Part shown: positions 46,059-55,040 of the stretch, one piece after another
Layout: each line of letters begins with the position of its first letter
How positions within the stretch are numbered: position 1 is the first letter of the stretch
NCBI RefSeq assembly: GCF_002261355.1
Contig: NZ_NEVU01000003.1
Span: forward strand, 620,001 to 684,000
Direction of reading: 5' to 3'
DNA: 64,000 nt
DNA from: Bordetella genomosp. 12
Lineage (GTDB): Bacteria; Pseudomonadota; Gammaproteobacteria; Burkholderiales; Burkholderiaceae_B
The notes under the pieces: model-generated
Told to the model about the DNA's origin: nothing
What the model saw: only the letters and a program-made list of their open reading frames with translations
The model's database searches: none
Position numbers and translations under genes: made by a program

Positions 46059-46130
46059 TTTGCTCCCTATGCCCGCAGCACAGGCATTGCCACCGCTGGC
46101 CTGACGCCCTGCCAAGCGAACGGTGTTGGA

Positions 46131-46164
46131 TGTTCCACGAACAAAGCGGCCGGATCGACCGGCC
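46131..46164 (+). other. Two adjacent inverted repeats in the urtA leader
   Basis: TGTTC-CAC-GAACA (46131-46143), then GGCCGG-N5-CCGGCC (46148-46164), just before the ribosome site CCGGAG and start at 46183. Either could be RNA stems affecting translation or an operator. Not recognised as a known riboswitch. Confidence 0.4.
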
Positions 46165-46182
46165 ATCATCCCGGAGTCAACC

Positions 46183-47433
46183 ATGCAACGCAGACTAGTC
46201 ATCAAAACTTTGAGCGCCGCCACCCTTCTGGCCATCTCCGGCTGGATGCCGCAGGCGCTGGCCGCCGACACCATCAAGGTCGGCATCCTGCATTCGCTGT
46301 CCGGCACCATGGCCATATCCGAGACCTCGCTCAAGGATGTGGCGCTCATGACCATCGACGAAATCAACGCCCAGGGCGGCGTCATGGGCAAGAAGCTCGA
46401 AGCCGTCATCGTGGACCCGGCCTCCAACTGGCCGCTGTTTGCCGAGAAGGCGCGCCAACTGCTTACGCAGGATAAGGTCGACGTGGTCTTCGGCTGCTGG
46501 ACCTCGGTGTCGCGCAAGTCGGTGCTGCCGGTCTTCAAGGAACTCAACGGCCTGCTGTTCTATCCGGTGCAGTACGAAGGCGAGGAATTGGAGAAGAACG
46601 TTTTCTACACCGGCGCCGCCCCGAATCAACAGGCCATCCCGGCGGTCGAGTACCTCATGAGTGAAGATGGCGGCGGCGCCAAGCGCTTCGTGCTCCTGGG
46701 CACCGACTATGTCTATCCGCGCACGACCAACAAAATTCTGCGCGCCTATCTGCACTCCAAGGGCGTGAAAGACAGCGATATCGAAGAGGTCTACACGCCT
46801 TTCGGGCACGCCGACTACCAGACCATCGTGGCCAACATCAAGAAGTTCGCCACCGGCGGCAAGACGGCCGTGATATCCACCATCAATGGCGACTCCAACG
46901 TGCCCTTCTACAAAGAACTGGGCAACGCGGGCCTGAAGGCCACCGATGTGCCGGTGGTGGCCTTTTCGGTGGGCGAGGAAGAACTGCGCGGCGTGGATAC
47001 CAAGCCGTTGGTCGGCCACCTGGCCGCCTGGAATTACTTCCAGTCCGTCAAGAATCCCGCCAATGATGCCTTCGTCGCAAAGTGGAAGGCCTACGCCAAG
47101 GCGAAGAACCTGCCCAATGCCGCCACGGCCGTCACCAATGATCCGATGGAAGCCACCTATATCGGCATCAATATGTGGAAGCAGGCCGTCGAGCAGGCCA
47201 AATCCACCGATGTGGACAAGGTCATCGCGGCCATGGGCGGGCAGAAGTTCAACGCCCCCGACGGCTACACCATCGAAATGGACAAGACCAACCATCACCT
47301 GCACAAGCCGGTCTATATCGGCGAAGTGAATGCCGATGGACAGTTCAACGTGGTGTGGAAGAGCAAGGGCCCCATCCGCGCCCAGCCCTGGAGTCCCTAC
47401 ATCGCCGGCAACGAAGGCAAGCAAGGCCTCTGA
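46183..47433 (+). CDS. urtA: Urea ABC transporter substrate-binding protein UrtA
   Basis: Periplasmic binding protein of the branched-chain amino acid family specialised for urea or short-chain amides. Signal peptide about 1-27 (ALA-A cleavage). Core begins DTIKVGILHSLSGTMAISET, with the family stretch GCWTSVSRKSVLPV and YEGEE. 416 residues. ATG 46183 follows CCGGAG. First gene of a five-gene transporter operon under a sigma-54 promoter, consistent with use at nitrogen limitation. Confidence 0.96.
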   Translation: MQRRLVIKTLSAATLLAISGWMPQALAADTIKVGILHSLSGTMAISETSLKDVALMTIDEINAQGGVMGKKLEAVIVDPASNWPLFAEKARQLLTQDKVDVVFGCWTSVSRKSVLPVFKELNGLLFYPVQYEGEELEKNVFYTGAAPNQQAIPAVEYLMSEDGGGAKRFVLLGTDYVYPRTTNKILRAYLHSKGVKDSDIEEVYTPFGHADYQTIVANIKKFATGGKTAVISTINGDSNVPFYKELGNAGLKATDVPVVAFSVGEEELRGVDTKPLVGHLAAWNYFQSVKNPANDAFVAKWKAYAKAKNLPNAATAVTNDPMEATYIGINMWKQAVEQAKSTDVDKVIAAMGGQKFNAPDGYTIEMDKTNHHLHKPVYIGEVNADGQFNVVWKSKGPIRAQPWSPYIAGNEGKQGL

Positions 47434-47453
47434 TCACAGCAGAAAGGGCAGTC

Positions 47454-49073
47454 ATGCATAGAATGGTCGTTCATTGTTGTCACCGCCGGCTGGCGAGCTG
47501 GTTGCTGGCCTGCCTGATGGTCCTGGCCGGTGGCCAGGCCAGCGTCCAGGCCGCCGGACTCGATGAGCTGGCGGTGCTCGCCGGCGATGACAGCAGCGCC
47601 AAGCTGCTCTTGATCGGCCAACTGGGCGGGCTGCCCGATGCGCGCGCGGCTCAGGTGCTGCGCGCGCTGGGCGGACAGCACCTCTATGCCAGCGATGGCG
47701 GCCGGGTGCTGATCGAGGCTGACGGTCAAGCGCTCGACCCCGTGACGGGCGCCCGGCTGGCCATGCCGGCCGGCGCGCAGCCCATCACCATCAACAACCG
47801 CCTGCGGCGCGCCATCGAAGACGCGCTGGCCACATCGGCGCTGTTTGCTCCCGATAGCGCCGAGCGCCTGCGCGCCGCGCAACGGCTGATGCAAAGCAAC
47901 GACCCCGGGCGCCTGCCGCTGATCGGGCGCGCCTTGCAGCAGGAGACCCAGCCGCAGGTGCGTGAGGTCCTGCAGCAGGCGCAGGCCCGCCTCGAACTGG
48001 CCAGCGCCGATGCCTCGGTGCGCCTGCACGCCGTACAAATGCTGGGCAAAGCGGCCGATCCGGGCGTGCGCCCGCTGCTCATGCCCTTGGCCGGCGAGGC
48101 CGGCGAACCGGATGCCGGCGTGCGCCAGGCCGCGCTCAACGCCCTGCATCAGATAGACCGCCACATGACGGCCATCGAATGGGCCGGCAATCTGTTCTAC
48201 GGCCTGAGCCTGGGCAGTGTGCTGTTGCTGGCCGCCCTGGGCCTGGCCATTACGTTCGGCCTGATGGGCGTCATCAACATGGCGCACGGCGAACTGTTGA
48301 TGATAGGCGCGTATGCCACCTATCTGGTTCAGACCGTATTTCGCGCCTACCTGCCCGGCTGGATGGACTGGTATGTGCTGGCGGCGCTGCCAGTGGCTTT
48401 CCTGACGACCGCCCTGGTCGGCATGGCGCTGGAACGCACCGTCATCCGCTGGCTGTACGGCCGTCCGCTGGAAACCTTGCTGGCCACCTGGGGCATCAGC
48501 CTCATCCTGATGCAGACCGTGCGCAGCATCTTTGGCGCGCAGAATGTCGAAGTCAGCAACCCGGCCTGGATGAGCGGCGGCATCACCGTCCTGGGCGGCC
48601 TGGTCCTGACCTACAACCGCATCGCCATCATACTTTTCGCCTTGCTGGTGGTCTTTCTGGTCTGGCTGCTGCTCAACCATACACGGCTGGGGCTGTTCGT
48701 CCGCGCCATCACCCAGAACCGCCGCATGGCCGATTGCGTGGGGGTGCCGACCGGCCGTGTAGATATGCTGGCCTTTGGCCTGGGCTCCGGCATCGCCGGC
48801 CTGGCCGGAGTCGCCCTGTCCCAGCTGGGCAACGTCGGCCCGGACCTGGGCCGTGGCTACATCGTCGATTCCTTCATGGTGGTGGTGCTGGGCGGGGTGG
48901 GCCAGTTGGCCGGCACCGTCATTGCCGCTCTGGGCCTGGGCGGGTTGAGCAAATTCCTCGAACCCTACTCCGGCGCGGTCATGGCCAAGATCAGCATCCT
49001 CATCCTCATCGTCCTCTTTGTCCAGAAACGCCCGCAGGGCCTGTTCGCCCCGCGTGGCCGGAGCGCCGAATGA
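47454..49073 (+). CDS. urtB: Urea ABC transporter permease UrtB
   Basis: Inner-membrane permease of 539 residues. It begins with a signal-peptide-like segment (about 12-33) and a soluble region (about 34-235) with helical repeats like HEAT motifs, and then the LivH-type permease with about eight helices (FGLMGVINMAHGELLMIGAY near 260). The N-terminal extension is common in UrtB. It is 20 nt after urtA and overlaps urtC by 4 nt. Partner: UrtC. Confidence 0.95.
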   Translation: MHRMVVHCCHRRLASWLLACLMVLAGGQASVQAAGLDELAVLAGDDSSAKLLLIGQLGGLPDARAAQVLRALGGQHLYASDGGRVLIEADGQALDPVTGARLAMPAGAQPITINNRLRRAIEDALATSALFAPDSAERLRAAQRLMQSNDPGRLPLIGRALQQETQPQVREVLQQAQARLELASADASVRLHAVQMLGKAADPGVRPLLMPLAGEAGEPDAGVRQAALNALHQIDRHMTAIEWAGNLFYGLSLGSVLLLAALGLAITFGLMGVINMAHGELLMIGAYATYLVQTVFRAYLPGWMDWYVLAALPVAFLTTALVGMALERTVIRWLYGRPLETLLATWGISLILMQTVRSIFGAQNVEVSNPAWMSGGITVLGGLVLTYNRIAIILFALLVVFLVWLLLNHTRLGLFVRAITQNRRMADCVGVPTGRVDMLAFGLGSGIAGLAGVALSQLGNVGPDLGRGYIVDSFMVVVLGGVGQLAGTVIAALGLGGLSKFLEPYSGAVMAKISILILIVLFVQKRPQGLFAPRGRSAE

Positions 49074-50209
49074 AACCCGCCTCGCTGACTCTCGCCGCGC
49101 CCGCCCCGGCGGCATTGCCCTTCCGCCCTCATGCGCTGTTCTCGCCGGCCGCCTGGATGGGACTGGCCGCGGCCACGCTCATCCTGGCCCTGCTGCCAGC
49201 GCTCAATCTCTGGTTTGCGCCGGACCATCCCCTGCACGTCTCGGCCTATGCCGTGGCCTTGCTGGGCAAGTTCATGTGCTATGCACTGGCCGCCCTGGCC
49301 CTGGATCTGGTCTGGGGCTATACCGGCATCCTCTCGCTGGGCCATGGCCTGTTCTTCGCGCTGGGCGGCTACGCCCATGGCATGTATCTCATGCGCGCCA
49401 TCGGCCGCGACGGCGCCTATCAGAGCGAGCTGCCGGACTTCATGGTCTTTCTGAACTGGAAAGACTATCCCTGGTACTGGGCCTATACCGATCATGCCTG
49501 GTATGCCTGGTTGCTCGCGCTGCTGGTGCCTGGCGTGCTGGCCTTTCTCTTCGGCTACTTTGCCTTTCGCTCGCGCATCAAGGGGGTCTACTTCTCCATC
49601 ATCACCCAAGCCCTGACCTACGCGGCCATGCTGCTGTTCTTCCGCAACGAGACGGGCTTCGGCGGCAACAACGGTTTCACCGACTTCAAGCGCATTCTTG
49701 GCTACGACATCACCTCGCCGGACACTCGCGCCGCGCTGTACTGGATCACCCTGGTCGCGCTGGCCGGCTGCCTGCTTCTGGCGCGCGTGGTCACGCAATC
49801 GCGGCTGGGCCGCGTGCTGACGGCGGTGCGCGACGGCGAAGCGCGGCTGCGCTTTCTGGGCTATGAACCCTTGGGCTTTAAGCTGTTCGTCTGGACCTTG
49901 TCGGCCGTGATGTGCGGGCTGGCCGGCGCGCTTTACGTGCCCCAGGTCGGCATCATCAATCCGGGCGAAATGTCCACCGAGAACTCCATCGAAATGGTGA
50001 TCTGGGTCGCCACCGGCGGCCGGGGCACCCTCATCGGGCCGATCGTCGGCGCCGGCGCGATCAACGGCCTGAAAACCTGGTTCACCAGTGTGTTCCCCGA
50101 ATTCTGGCTGTATGCGCTGGGCCTGATCTTCGTGCTCGTCACGCTGTTTTTGCCCCAAGGCCTGGCCGGCCTGGCGCGCCGCCTGCTGCAAAGGAGCAGA
50201 TCCTCATGA
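49070..50209 (+). CDS. urtC: Urea ABC transporter permease UrtC
   Basis: LivM-type inner-membrane permease, 379 residues with about ten hydrophobic segments. Family signatures: LDLVWGYTGILSLGHGLFFALGGYAHGMYL, here seen in pieces around residues 79-108, and RDGEARLRFLGY in the cytoplasmic loop. Overlaps urtB and urtD by 4 nt each. Forms the channel with UrtB. Confidence 0.95.
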   Translation: MKPASLTLAAPAPAALPFRPHALFSPAAWMGLAAATLILALLPALNLWFAPDHPLHVSAYAVALLGKFMCYALAALALDLVWGYTGILSLGHGLFFALGGYAHGMYLMRAIGRDGAYQSELPDFMVFLNWKDYPWYWAYTDHAWYAWLLALLVPGVLAFLFGYFAFRSRIKGVYFSIITQALTYAAMLLFFRNETGFGGNNGFTDFKRILGYDITSPDTRAALYWITLVALAGCLLLARVVTQSRLGRVLTAVRDGEARLRFLGYEPLGFKLFVWTLSAVMCGLAGALYVPQVGIINPGEMSTENSIEMVIWVATGGRGTLIGPIVGAGAINGLKTWFTSVFPEFWLYALGLIFVLVTLFLPQGLAGLARRLLQRSRSS

Positions 50210-51030
50210 GCGAGACGCAAATCCCGGGCGGCTCCGGCGGCCCGGCCAGCTATGGCCGCGTCAATCCCCGCGACGTCGACACCGCGCACGGCGCCATTCT
50301 CTACCTGGATGACATCACGGTCAGCTTCGATGGTTTCAAGGCGCTCAACGGCCTGACGCTGGATATCGGCGTGGGCGAGCTGCGCTGCATCATCGGCCCC
50401 AACGGGGCGGGCAAGACCACCATGATGGATGTCATCACCGGCAAGACACGCCCGACCTCAGGAACGGCGTTCTTCGGGCAGAACATCGATCTGACCACCT
50501 TATCCGAGGCCCGCATCGCCGATGCCGGCATCGGCCGCAAGTTTCAACGGCCCACCGTGTTCGAACAGCACAGCGTCTTCGAGAACCTGGAGCTGGCCAT
50601 GAAAACGGACAAGCGTGTCTGGCCCATCTTGCGGGCCAGGCTGAACCGGGAGCAGACCGACCGCATCGCCGCCACACTGGATCTGATCGGCCTGGGCGGC
50701 CACGCCAGCCGCCAGGCCGGGTTGCTCTCGCATGGGCAGAAACAGTGGCTGGAGATCGGCATGCTGCTCATGCAAGAGCCCCGGCTGCTGCTGCTCGATG
50801 AGCCGGTGGCCGGCATGACGGACGCCGAAACCGCCCGCACCGGCGAATTGCTCAACACCCTGCGCGGCAAGCACTCGCTGATGGTCGTCGAACACGACAT
50901 GGATTTCGTCACGCAGATCGCGGGCCAGGGCAAGGTGACCGTCCTGCACGAAGGCGCCGTGCTGGCCGAAGGACCGATGCAGCAGGTGCAGCAGGACGCA
51001 CGCGTGATCGAAGTCTATCTGGGACGCTGA
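50206..51030 (+). CDS. urtD: Urea ABC transporter ATP-binding protein UrtD
   Basis: LivG-like ATPase, 274 residues. Walker A GPNGAGKTT, signature LLSHGQKQWLEIG (a variant of LSGGQ with His, typical for UrtD), Walker B LLLLDEP and switch His in VVEHDMDF. The 30 N-terminal residues before the ABC domain are not conserved-looking. Overlaps urtC by 4 nt. Confidence 0.96.
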   Translation: MSETQIPGGSGGPASYGRVNPRDVDTAHGAILYLDDITVSFDGFKALNGLTLDIGVGELRCIIGPNGAGKTTMMDVITGKTRPTSGTAFFGQNIDLTTLSEARIADAGIGRKFQRPTVFEQHSVFENLELAMKTDKRVWPILRARLNREQTDRIAATLDLIGLGGHASRQAGLLSHGQKQWLEIGMLLMQEPRLLLLDEPVAGMTDAETARTGELLNTLRGKHSLMVVEHDMDFVTQIAGQGKVTVLHEGAVLAEGPMQQVQQDARVIEVYLGR

Positions 51031-51031
51031 C

Positions 51032-51730
51032 ATGCTCGATATCGACAACATCCATCAATACTATGGCGGCAGCCACACTTTGCGCGGCGTCTCGCTGTCG
51101 CTGGCGCGCGGTGAATGCATGGCCCTGCTGGGCCGCAACGGCGTGGGCAAGACCACGCTGCTCAAATGCCTGATGGGCGTGCTGCCCGTGACGCGGGGCA
51201 CGATCGGCCTGGAGGGCCGCGACATCACCCGGCTGGCGCCGCACCAGCGCGCCGCCCTGGGCATGGCCTACGTGCCGCAAGGCCGCGACATCTTCGCGCG
51301 GCTGAGTGTCGAAGAAAACATTCTCATGGGCATGGCAACCCTGCCCGCTGCCCGGGCGCGCCGCATCAAGGGCGAAATATTCGACCTGTTCCCGGTGCTC
51401 AAGAGCATGCTGCAGCGGCGCGGCGGCGACCTGTCCGGCGGCCAGCAACAACAACTGGCCATCGCGCGCGCGCTGGTGGCCGAGCCGCGGGTCATCATCT
51501 TCGACGAACCCACCGAAGGCATTCAGCCTTCCATCATCAAGGACATCGGCCGCGTCATCCACCTGCTGCGCCAACGCGGCGATATGGCCATTCTGCTGTG
51601 TGAGCAATACTTCGACTTCGCCCGCGAGCTGGCCGACCAGTTTGTCGTCATGTCACGCGGGGAAGTCGTGGCCGCCGGCACGCGCGCCGACATCGACGGC
51701 GAGCACGTGCGGCGGCACCTGGCGGTCTAG
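51032..51730 (+). CDS. urtE: Urea ABC transporter ATP-binding protein UrtE
   Basis: LivF-like ATPase, 232 residues. Walker A GRNGVGKTT, signature LSGGQQQQLA, Walker B VIIFDEPTEG. Starts 2 nt after urtD; the last gene of the urtABCDE operon. Its 3' end overlaps the convergent yajQ by 4 nt, with no terminator visible between. Confidence 0.96.
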   Translation: MLDIDNIHQYYGGSHTLRGVSLSLARGECMALLGRNGVGKTTLLKCLMGVLPVTRGTIGLEGRDITRLAPHQRAALGMAYVPQGRDIFARLSVEENILMGMATLPAARARRIKGEIFDLFPVLKSMLQRRGGDLSGGQQQQLAIARALVAEPRVIIFDEPTEGIQPSIIKDIGRVIHLLRQRGDMAILLCEQYFDFARELADQFVVMSRGEVVAAGTRADIDGEHVRRHLAV

Positions 51731-52209
51731 TCGCGGAAGTTGTCGTACTGCAGCGGCAGGTCCACATCGGTCTTGCGCAGCAACTGCATGACTGCCTGCA
51801 GATCATCGCGCTTCTTACCGGTGATCCGCAGTTTGTCGCCATTGATCTGGCTTTCGACCTTGATCTTGCTCGCCTTGATGGCCGCCACCAGCTTCTTGGC
51901 GGTGGCCTGCTCTATCCCTTGCTTGACGGTGATCTTCTGGCGCGCGCCTCCCAGGTTTTCCAGCGGGCTGTCCTCGTCGAGGCACCGCACATCGATATTG
52001 CGCGCCGACAGCCGGCCGCGCAGGATGTCGAGCATCTGCTTGAGCTGAAAAGCACTGGAAGCAACCTGGGTGACCACGTAGCCCTCCAGTTCGAACTTGG
52101 CGTTGGCGCCCTTGAAATCGAAACGGGTGGACAACTCCCGGTTGGCCTGGTCCACCGCATTGGTCAGTTCGTGCTTATCGACCTCGGAAACCACGTCAAA
52201 ACTCGGCAT
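51727..52209 (-). CDS. yajQ: YajQ-family nucleotide-binding protein
   Basis: A 160-residue cytosolic protein with the usual start MPSFDVVSEVD and two ferredoxin-like halves (conserved RFDFKG and KKRDDLQAVMQLLR). YajQ homologues in Xanthomonas and Pseudomonas bind cyclic di-GMP; binding is not proved for this one. Monocistronic by appearance, with urtE converging from the left and the CopD-like gene divergent to the right. Confidence 0.95.
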   Translation of the reverse strand: MPSFDVVSEVDKHELTNAVDQANRELSTRFDFKGANAKFELEGYVVTQVASSAFQLKQMLDILRGRLSARNIDVRCLDEDSPLENLGGARQKITVKQGIEQATAKKLVAAIKASKIKVESQINGDKLRITGKKRDDLQAVMQLLRKTDVDLPLQYDNFRD

Positions 52210-52343
52210 GAAACAAATCCTGAAGAAAGCCTAGAAACGGCCGGGCAGCCCGCCCGGCCTCCTGACCGCCAGTTTAAGACGAATTCACGGCCGCTGCCCC
52301 CGCGCCGGTATGATGAAGACTTTCCTGCTGCCCGAGGCGCGCG

Positions 52344-52808
52344 ATGGTCTACAACGTAGTGAAACTGCTGCATGTTCTGGCCATCATCTTCTGGCTCGGC
52401 GGCATGGCCTATACCTTGTTCTTCGTGCGCCCTGCGCTGGCCTGTCTGCCGCCGCCCGAGCGCCTGCGCACGCTGCGCGGCCTGCTGGCCCGATTTCTGG
52501 GCGCACTGCTGGCAGCCATCCTGATCGCGCTGGCCAGCGGCGCCTGGATGCTTGCCGAGGTGGCCTCGCAAGTCCACGCCACAGGCGGGGACCTGCGCAT
52601 CCCGCCAGGCTGGCATGTCATGGCCGGCCTGGGCGTGGTCATGACGGCGATCTATTTCTATGTCCGCTACGCCCTGTTCGCGCGCCTGAGCGCGGCAGTC
52701 GACCGCGGCGATTGGCCCGCGGGCGCCCGTGCGGCGGCCCAGGTTCGCGCCTGTGTGGCGGTCAATCTGGTCCTGGGCGTGCTGATCGTGGCCGCCGTGC
52801 TGCTCTGA
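52344..52808 (+). CDS. CopD-like four-helix membrane protein
   Basis: An inner-membrane protein of 154 residues with four hydrophobic helices (about 5-27, 50-70, 85-107, 130-152). VVKLLHVLAIIFWLGG at the start, with a His in the first helix, resembles the CopD/DUF2269-type family. The function is not established: copper handling or heme-linked roles are possible. It ends 3 nt from the convergent lipoprotein gene. Confidence 0.72.
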   Translation: MVYNVVKLLHVLAIIFWLGGMAYTLFFVRPALACLPPPERLRTLRGLLARFLGALLAAILIALASGAWMLAEVASQVHATGGDLRIPPGWHVMAGLGVVMTAIYFYVRYALFARLSAAVDRGDWPAGARAAAQVRACVAVNLVLGVLIVAAVLL

Positions 52809-52811
52809 GCC

Positions 52812-53522
52812 TCAGCGCGCGGGCAAAACGCCGGTCGGGTCGACCGGTTTACCGTCGCGCCTGAGCTCGAAATACAGCTGGTTGGCACTGGCGTCGCTAT
52901 TGCCCATCTCCGCGATCTTCTGGCCCTGTTTGACGGCCTGCCCCTGTTTGACCAACAGCTTGCGATTATGGGCGTAGATGGTGATGAAGGTCGCGCCGTG
53001 GCGCAAGATGACCAGGTTGCCATAACCCCGCAGGCCATTGCTGGCGTAGGCGACCGTGCCGGCCGCGGCGGCCACCACCGGCGTGCCCGCCGTGTTGCCG
53101 ATCACCAGGCCATTGGAGGAAGAGCCGTTGTAGCCGCGGGTCAGTTTGCCTTCGGCCGGCCAGATCAGGCTGATGCCGCGCACCGGAGCGCCGCGCGGCA
53201 CGGATTTGGCCGTGGCCGCGCCACGCGAGGACGATGCTGTCGATGCGGTTTTGGCGGTCCCGCCTGGCGGCACAACCCGCAGCAACTGCCCTTTGTCGAT
53301 CTGATTGGCGCTGGAGAGTTTGTTCCAGCGGACCAGGTCGGCCACGCTCTGATCGTAACGCCGGGCGATACTGGTCAGCGTCTCGCCGGCGGCCACCCGG
53401 TGAAACCCCGGCTGGGCCGCCCCGCCGCCGGACGACGACGCGCACGCGGCCAGCAAGGCAATCAGACTGAGCGCCAGAAACAGGCGCAAACGGGCAGGCA
53501 GGGAGAGGGGGGTTCTGGACAA
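52812..53522 (-). CDS. NlpD-like lipoprotein with LysM and degenerate LytM domain
   Basis: A lipobox LLAAC gives lipidated Cys27. A LysM domain (about 40-84) binds peptidoglycan, and an M23/LytM domain (about 115-236) follows a Thr/Ser-rich linker. The zinc ligands of active M23 peptidases are replaced: N-G-L where HxGxD belongs and LYFELR for LHFEIR, so it is probably an amidase activator like NlpD and not a peptidase. 236 residues. Outer-membrane or periplasmic, in cell separation by inference. Confidence 0.85.
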   Translation of the reverse strand: MSRTPLSLPARLRLFLALSLIALLAACASSSGGGAAQPGFHRVAAGETLTSIARRYDQSVADLVRWNKLSSANQIDKGQLLRVVPPGGTAKTASTASSSRGAATAKSVPRGAPVRGISLIWPAEGKLTRGYNGSSSNGLVIGNTAGTPVVAAAAGTVAYASNGLRGYGNLVILRHGATFITIYAHNRKLLVKQGQAVKQGQKIAEMGNSDASANQLYFELRRDGKPVDPTGVLPAR

Positions 53523-53648
53523 AACGTTATCGGACAGCGAAGTGGTTGGCCTGGCAAGCGTACCAAGAAATGCGCCAGGCCACCTGTGACGCCGCGCATC
53601 AAAGCCCGGTTTTGTCCGATTTTAGGCAGTGTTTCAAGGCTTTAGCCT

Positions 53649-55040
53649 TCAGTGCGCGGTCAATGCCGTGCGCGGCATCTCCGGCAATAGCGGGCGCGCC
53701 TCGGCCAGCCGCAACCTGGGCGCAGGTGTCTGCCGCGTGCCCGATCCCTGGATCAGGTCTTCCGTGACATCCCCCAACCTGCCGGACTGCTCCAGAGACT
53801 CCTGCACCACTTCGCCCATGATCTCGGTCACCCTGCGCGAAGACGCCACGATATCGGTCATGGTGCTGCCGGCCGATTGAACCAGCGTAGCGCCGCGCTC
53901 GATCTGATGCACGGAGCTGCGAATGAGATCCTTGATCTCCTTGGCCGCCGCCGCGCTGTTCTGGGCCAGGCTGCGCACTTCGGCGGCGACCACGGCAAAG
54001 CCCTTGCCGTGATTGCCGGCCCTTGCGGCCTCCACGGCGGCGTTGAGCGCCAGGATATTGGTCTGGAATGCGATCCCATCCATCACGCCGATGATCTCCG
54101 ATATCTTGCGCGAACTGGCAGTAATGGCGTCCATGGTGCTGATGACGTTGTGCACCGTCTGGCCGCCCTGCTCGGCCACGCGGCAAGCCTCCTGCGCCAG
54201 TTCGTTGGCCTGCGATGCCCGCTCGGCATTCTCGGTCAGGCCCTGCACCGCCACGCGTAAGGTCTGCGCTGCGGTAAACCGGCGCGTGATGTCGGTGGCG
54301 TACTTCACCACCTTGAACGGCCGGCCGTCGGCGTCAAAAATCGGGTTGTAGCTGGCTTCGATCCACACATTGCGCCCGCCCTTGCCGATGCGCAGAAACT
54401 GCCCGGTCTGATGCTCGCCGCAACTCAGCCGCCGCCAGAAATCGCCATACGCCGCGCTGCGGCGCTCGTCGGCTTGCACGAACATACTGTGGTGCTGATC
54501 GATGATCTCATCCAGGCGATAGCCCAGCGCGCCCAGGAAAAGGTCATTGGCATGCAGGATATAACCTTGCAAATCGAATTCGATAACCGCCTGCACCTTG
54601 CCTATGGCCTCGAGCTGGCCTTCGGCATCGGCGCGGCGCAATTGCTCGGTGGTAATGTCGGTGGCGTATTTCACCACTTTGACGGGGCGTCCCTGGGAGT
54701 CGCAAATCGGGTTATAGCTGGCCTGCAGCCAAATATCGCGGCCGTCCTTGGCCAGACGGCGATAGCGGCCCGAATCCGGCATGCCCAGGGATAGTTTTTC
54801 CCAGAATCGCTGGTATGCGCCGGTTTCTCTTTCTTCGGGATCGATGAATATGCGGTGGTGCTGCCCCAATATTTCCGGCAATGTATAGCCGAAGGTATCC
54901 AGGAAAATACCGTTGGCGGCCAGCACATAGCCGTCCAGGTCAAACTCGATCACCGCCTGCACCTTGTCCAGCGCCGCCAGTCTGGCGCCCTGCTCCGCCG
55001 CATGCTGGCCCAGCCACCTGCCCCAAGAGAACTGCTGCAT
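53649..55040 (-). CDS. Soluble chemoreceptor with two PAS domains, BdlA-like
   Basis: 463 residues with no membrane helix. Two PAS domains (about 28-140 and 150-262) are so alike that they look like a tandem duplication. Both contain [10 protein letters not shown] near the start and ASYNPI and [10 protein letters not shown] at the end. The MCP signalling domain (about 285-440) has the hairpin [15 protein letters not shown]. The architecture is that of BdlA, the biofilm-dispersal receptor of Pseudomonas aeruginosa, and of Aer-like sensors. ATG 55040 is preferred (GGAGG 5 nt before it) over a GTG 18 codons upstream. It should act on a Che array encoded elsewhere. Confidence 0.85.
   Translation of the reverse strand: MQQFSWGRWLGQHAAEQGARLAALDKVQAVIEFDLDGYVLAANGIFLDTFGYTLPEILGQHHRIFIDPEERETGAYQRFWEKLSLGMPDSGRYRRLAKDGRDIWLQASYNPICDSQGRPVKVVKYATDITTEQLRRADAEGQLEAIGKVQAVIEFDLQGYILHANDLFLGALGYRLDEIIDQHHSMFVQADERRSAAYGDFWRRLSCGEHQTGQFLRIGKGGRNVWIEASYNPIFDADGRPFKVVKYATDITRRFTAAQTLRVAVQGLTENAERASQANELAQEACRVAEQGGQTVHNVISTMDAITASSRKISEIIGVMDGIAFQTNILALNAAVEAARAGNHGKGFAVVAAEVRSLAQNSAAAAKEIKDLIRSSVHQIERGATLVQSAGSTMTDIVASSRRVTEIMGEVVQESLEQSGRLGDVTEDLIQGSGTRQTPAPRLRLAEARPLLPEMPRTALTAH

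Larger units (their letters stand above)
45737..46182. promoter_or_regulatory. 446-bp divergent nitrogen-control region
   Basis: Gap between atzF and urtA without a supported gene. It holds two divergent sigma-54 promoters, NtrC-like sites between them, an inverted repeat TGCCA-N5-TGGCA (45810-45824) and two short inverted repeats in the urtA leader. The listed sub-features give the details. Confidence 0.75.

Noticed and set aside
46070-46182. Possible guanidine riboswitch (ykkC or mini-ykkC) in the urtA leader
   Set aside because: The two stems do not present ACGR tetraloops (the loops are CAC and ATCGA), and the ykkC-I core was not found. The downstream genes are urea uptake genes.
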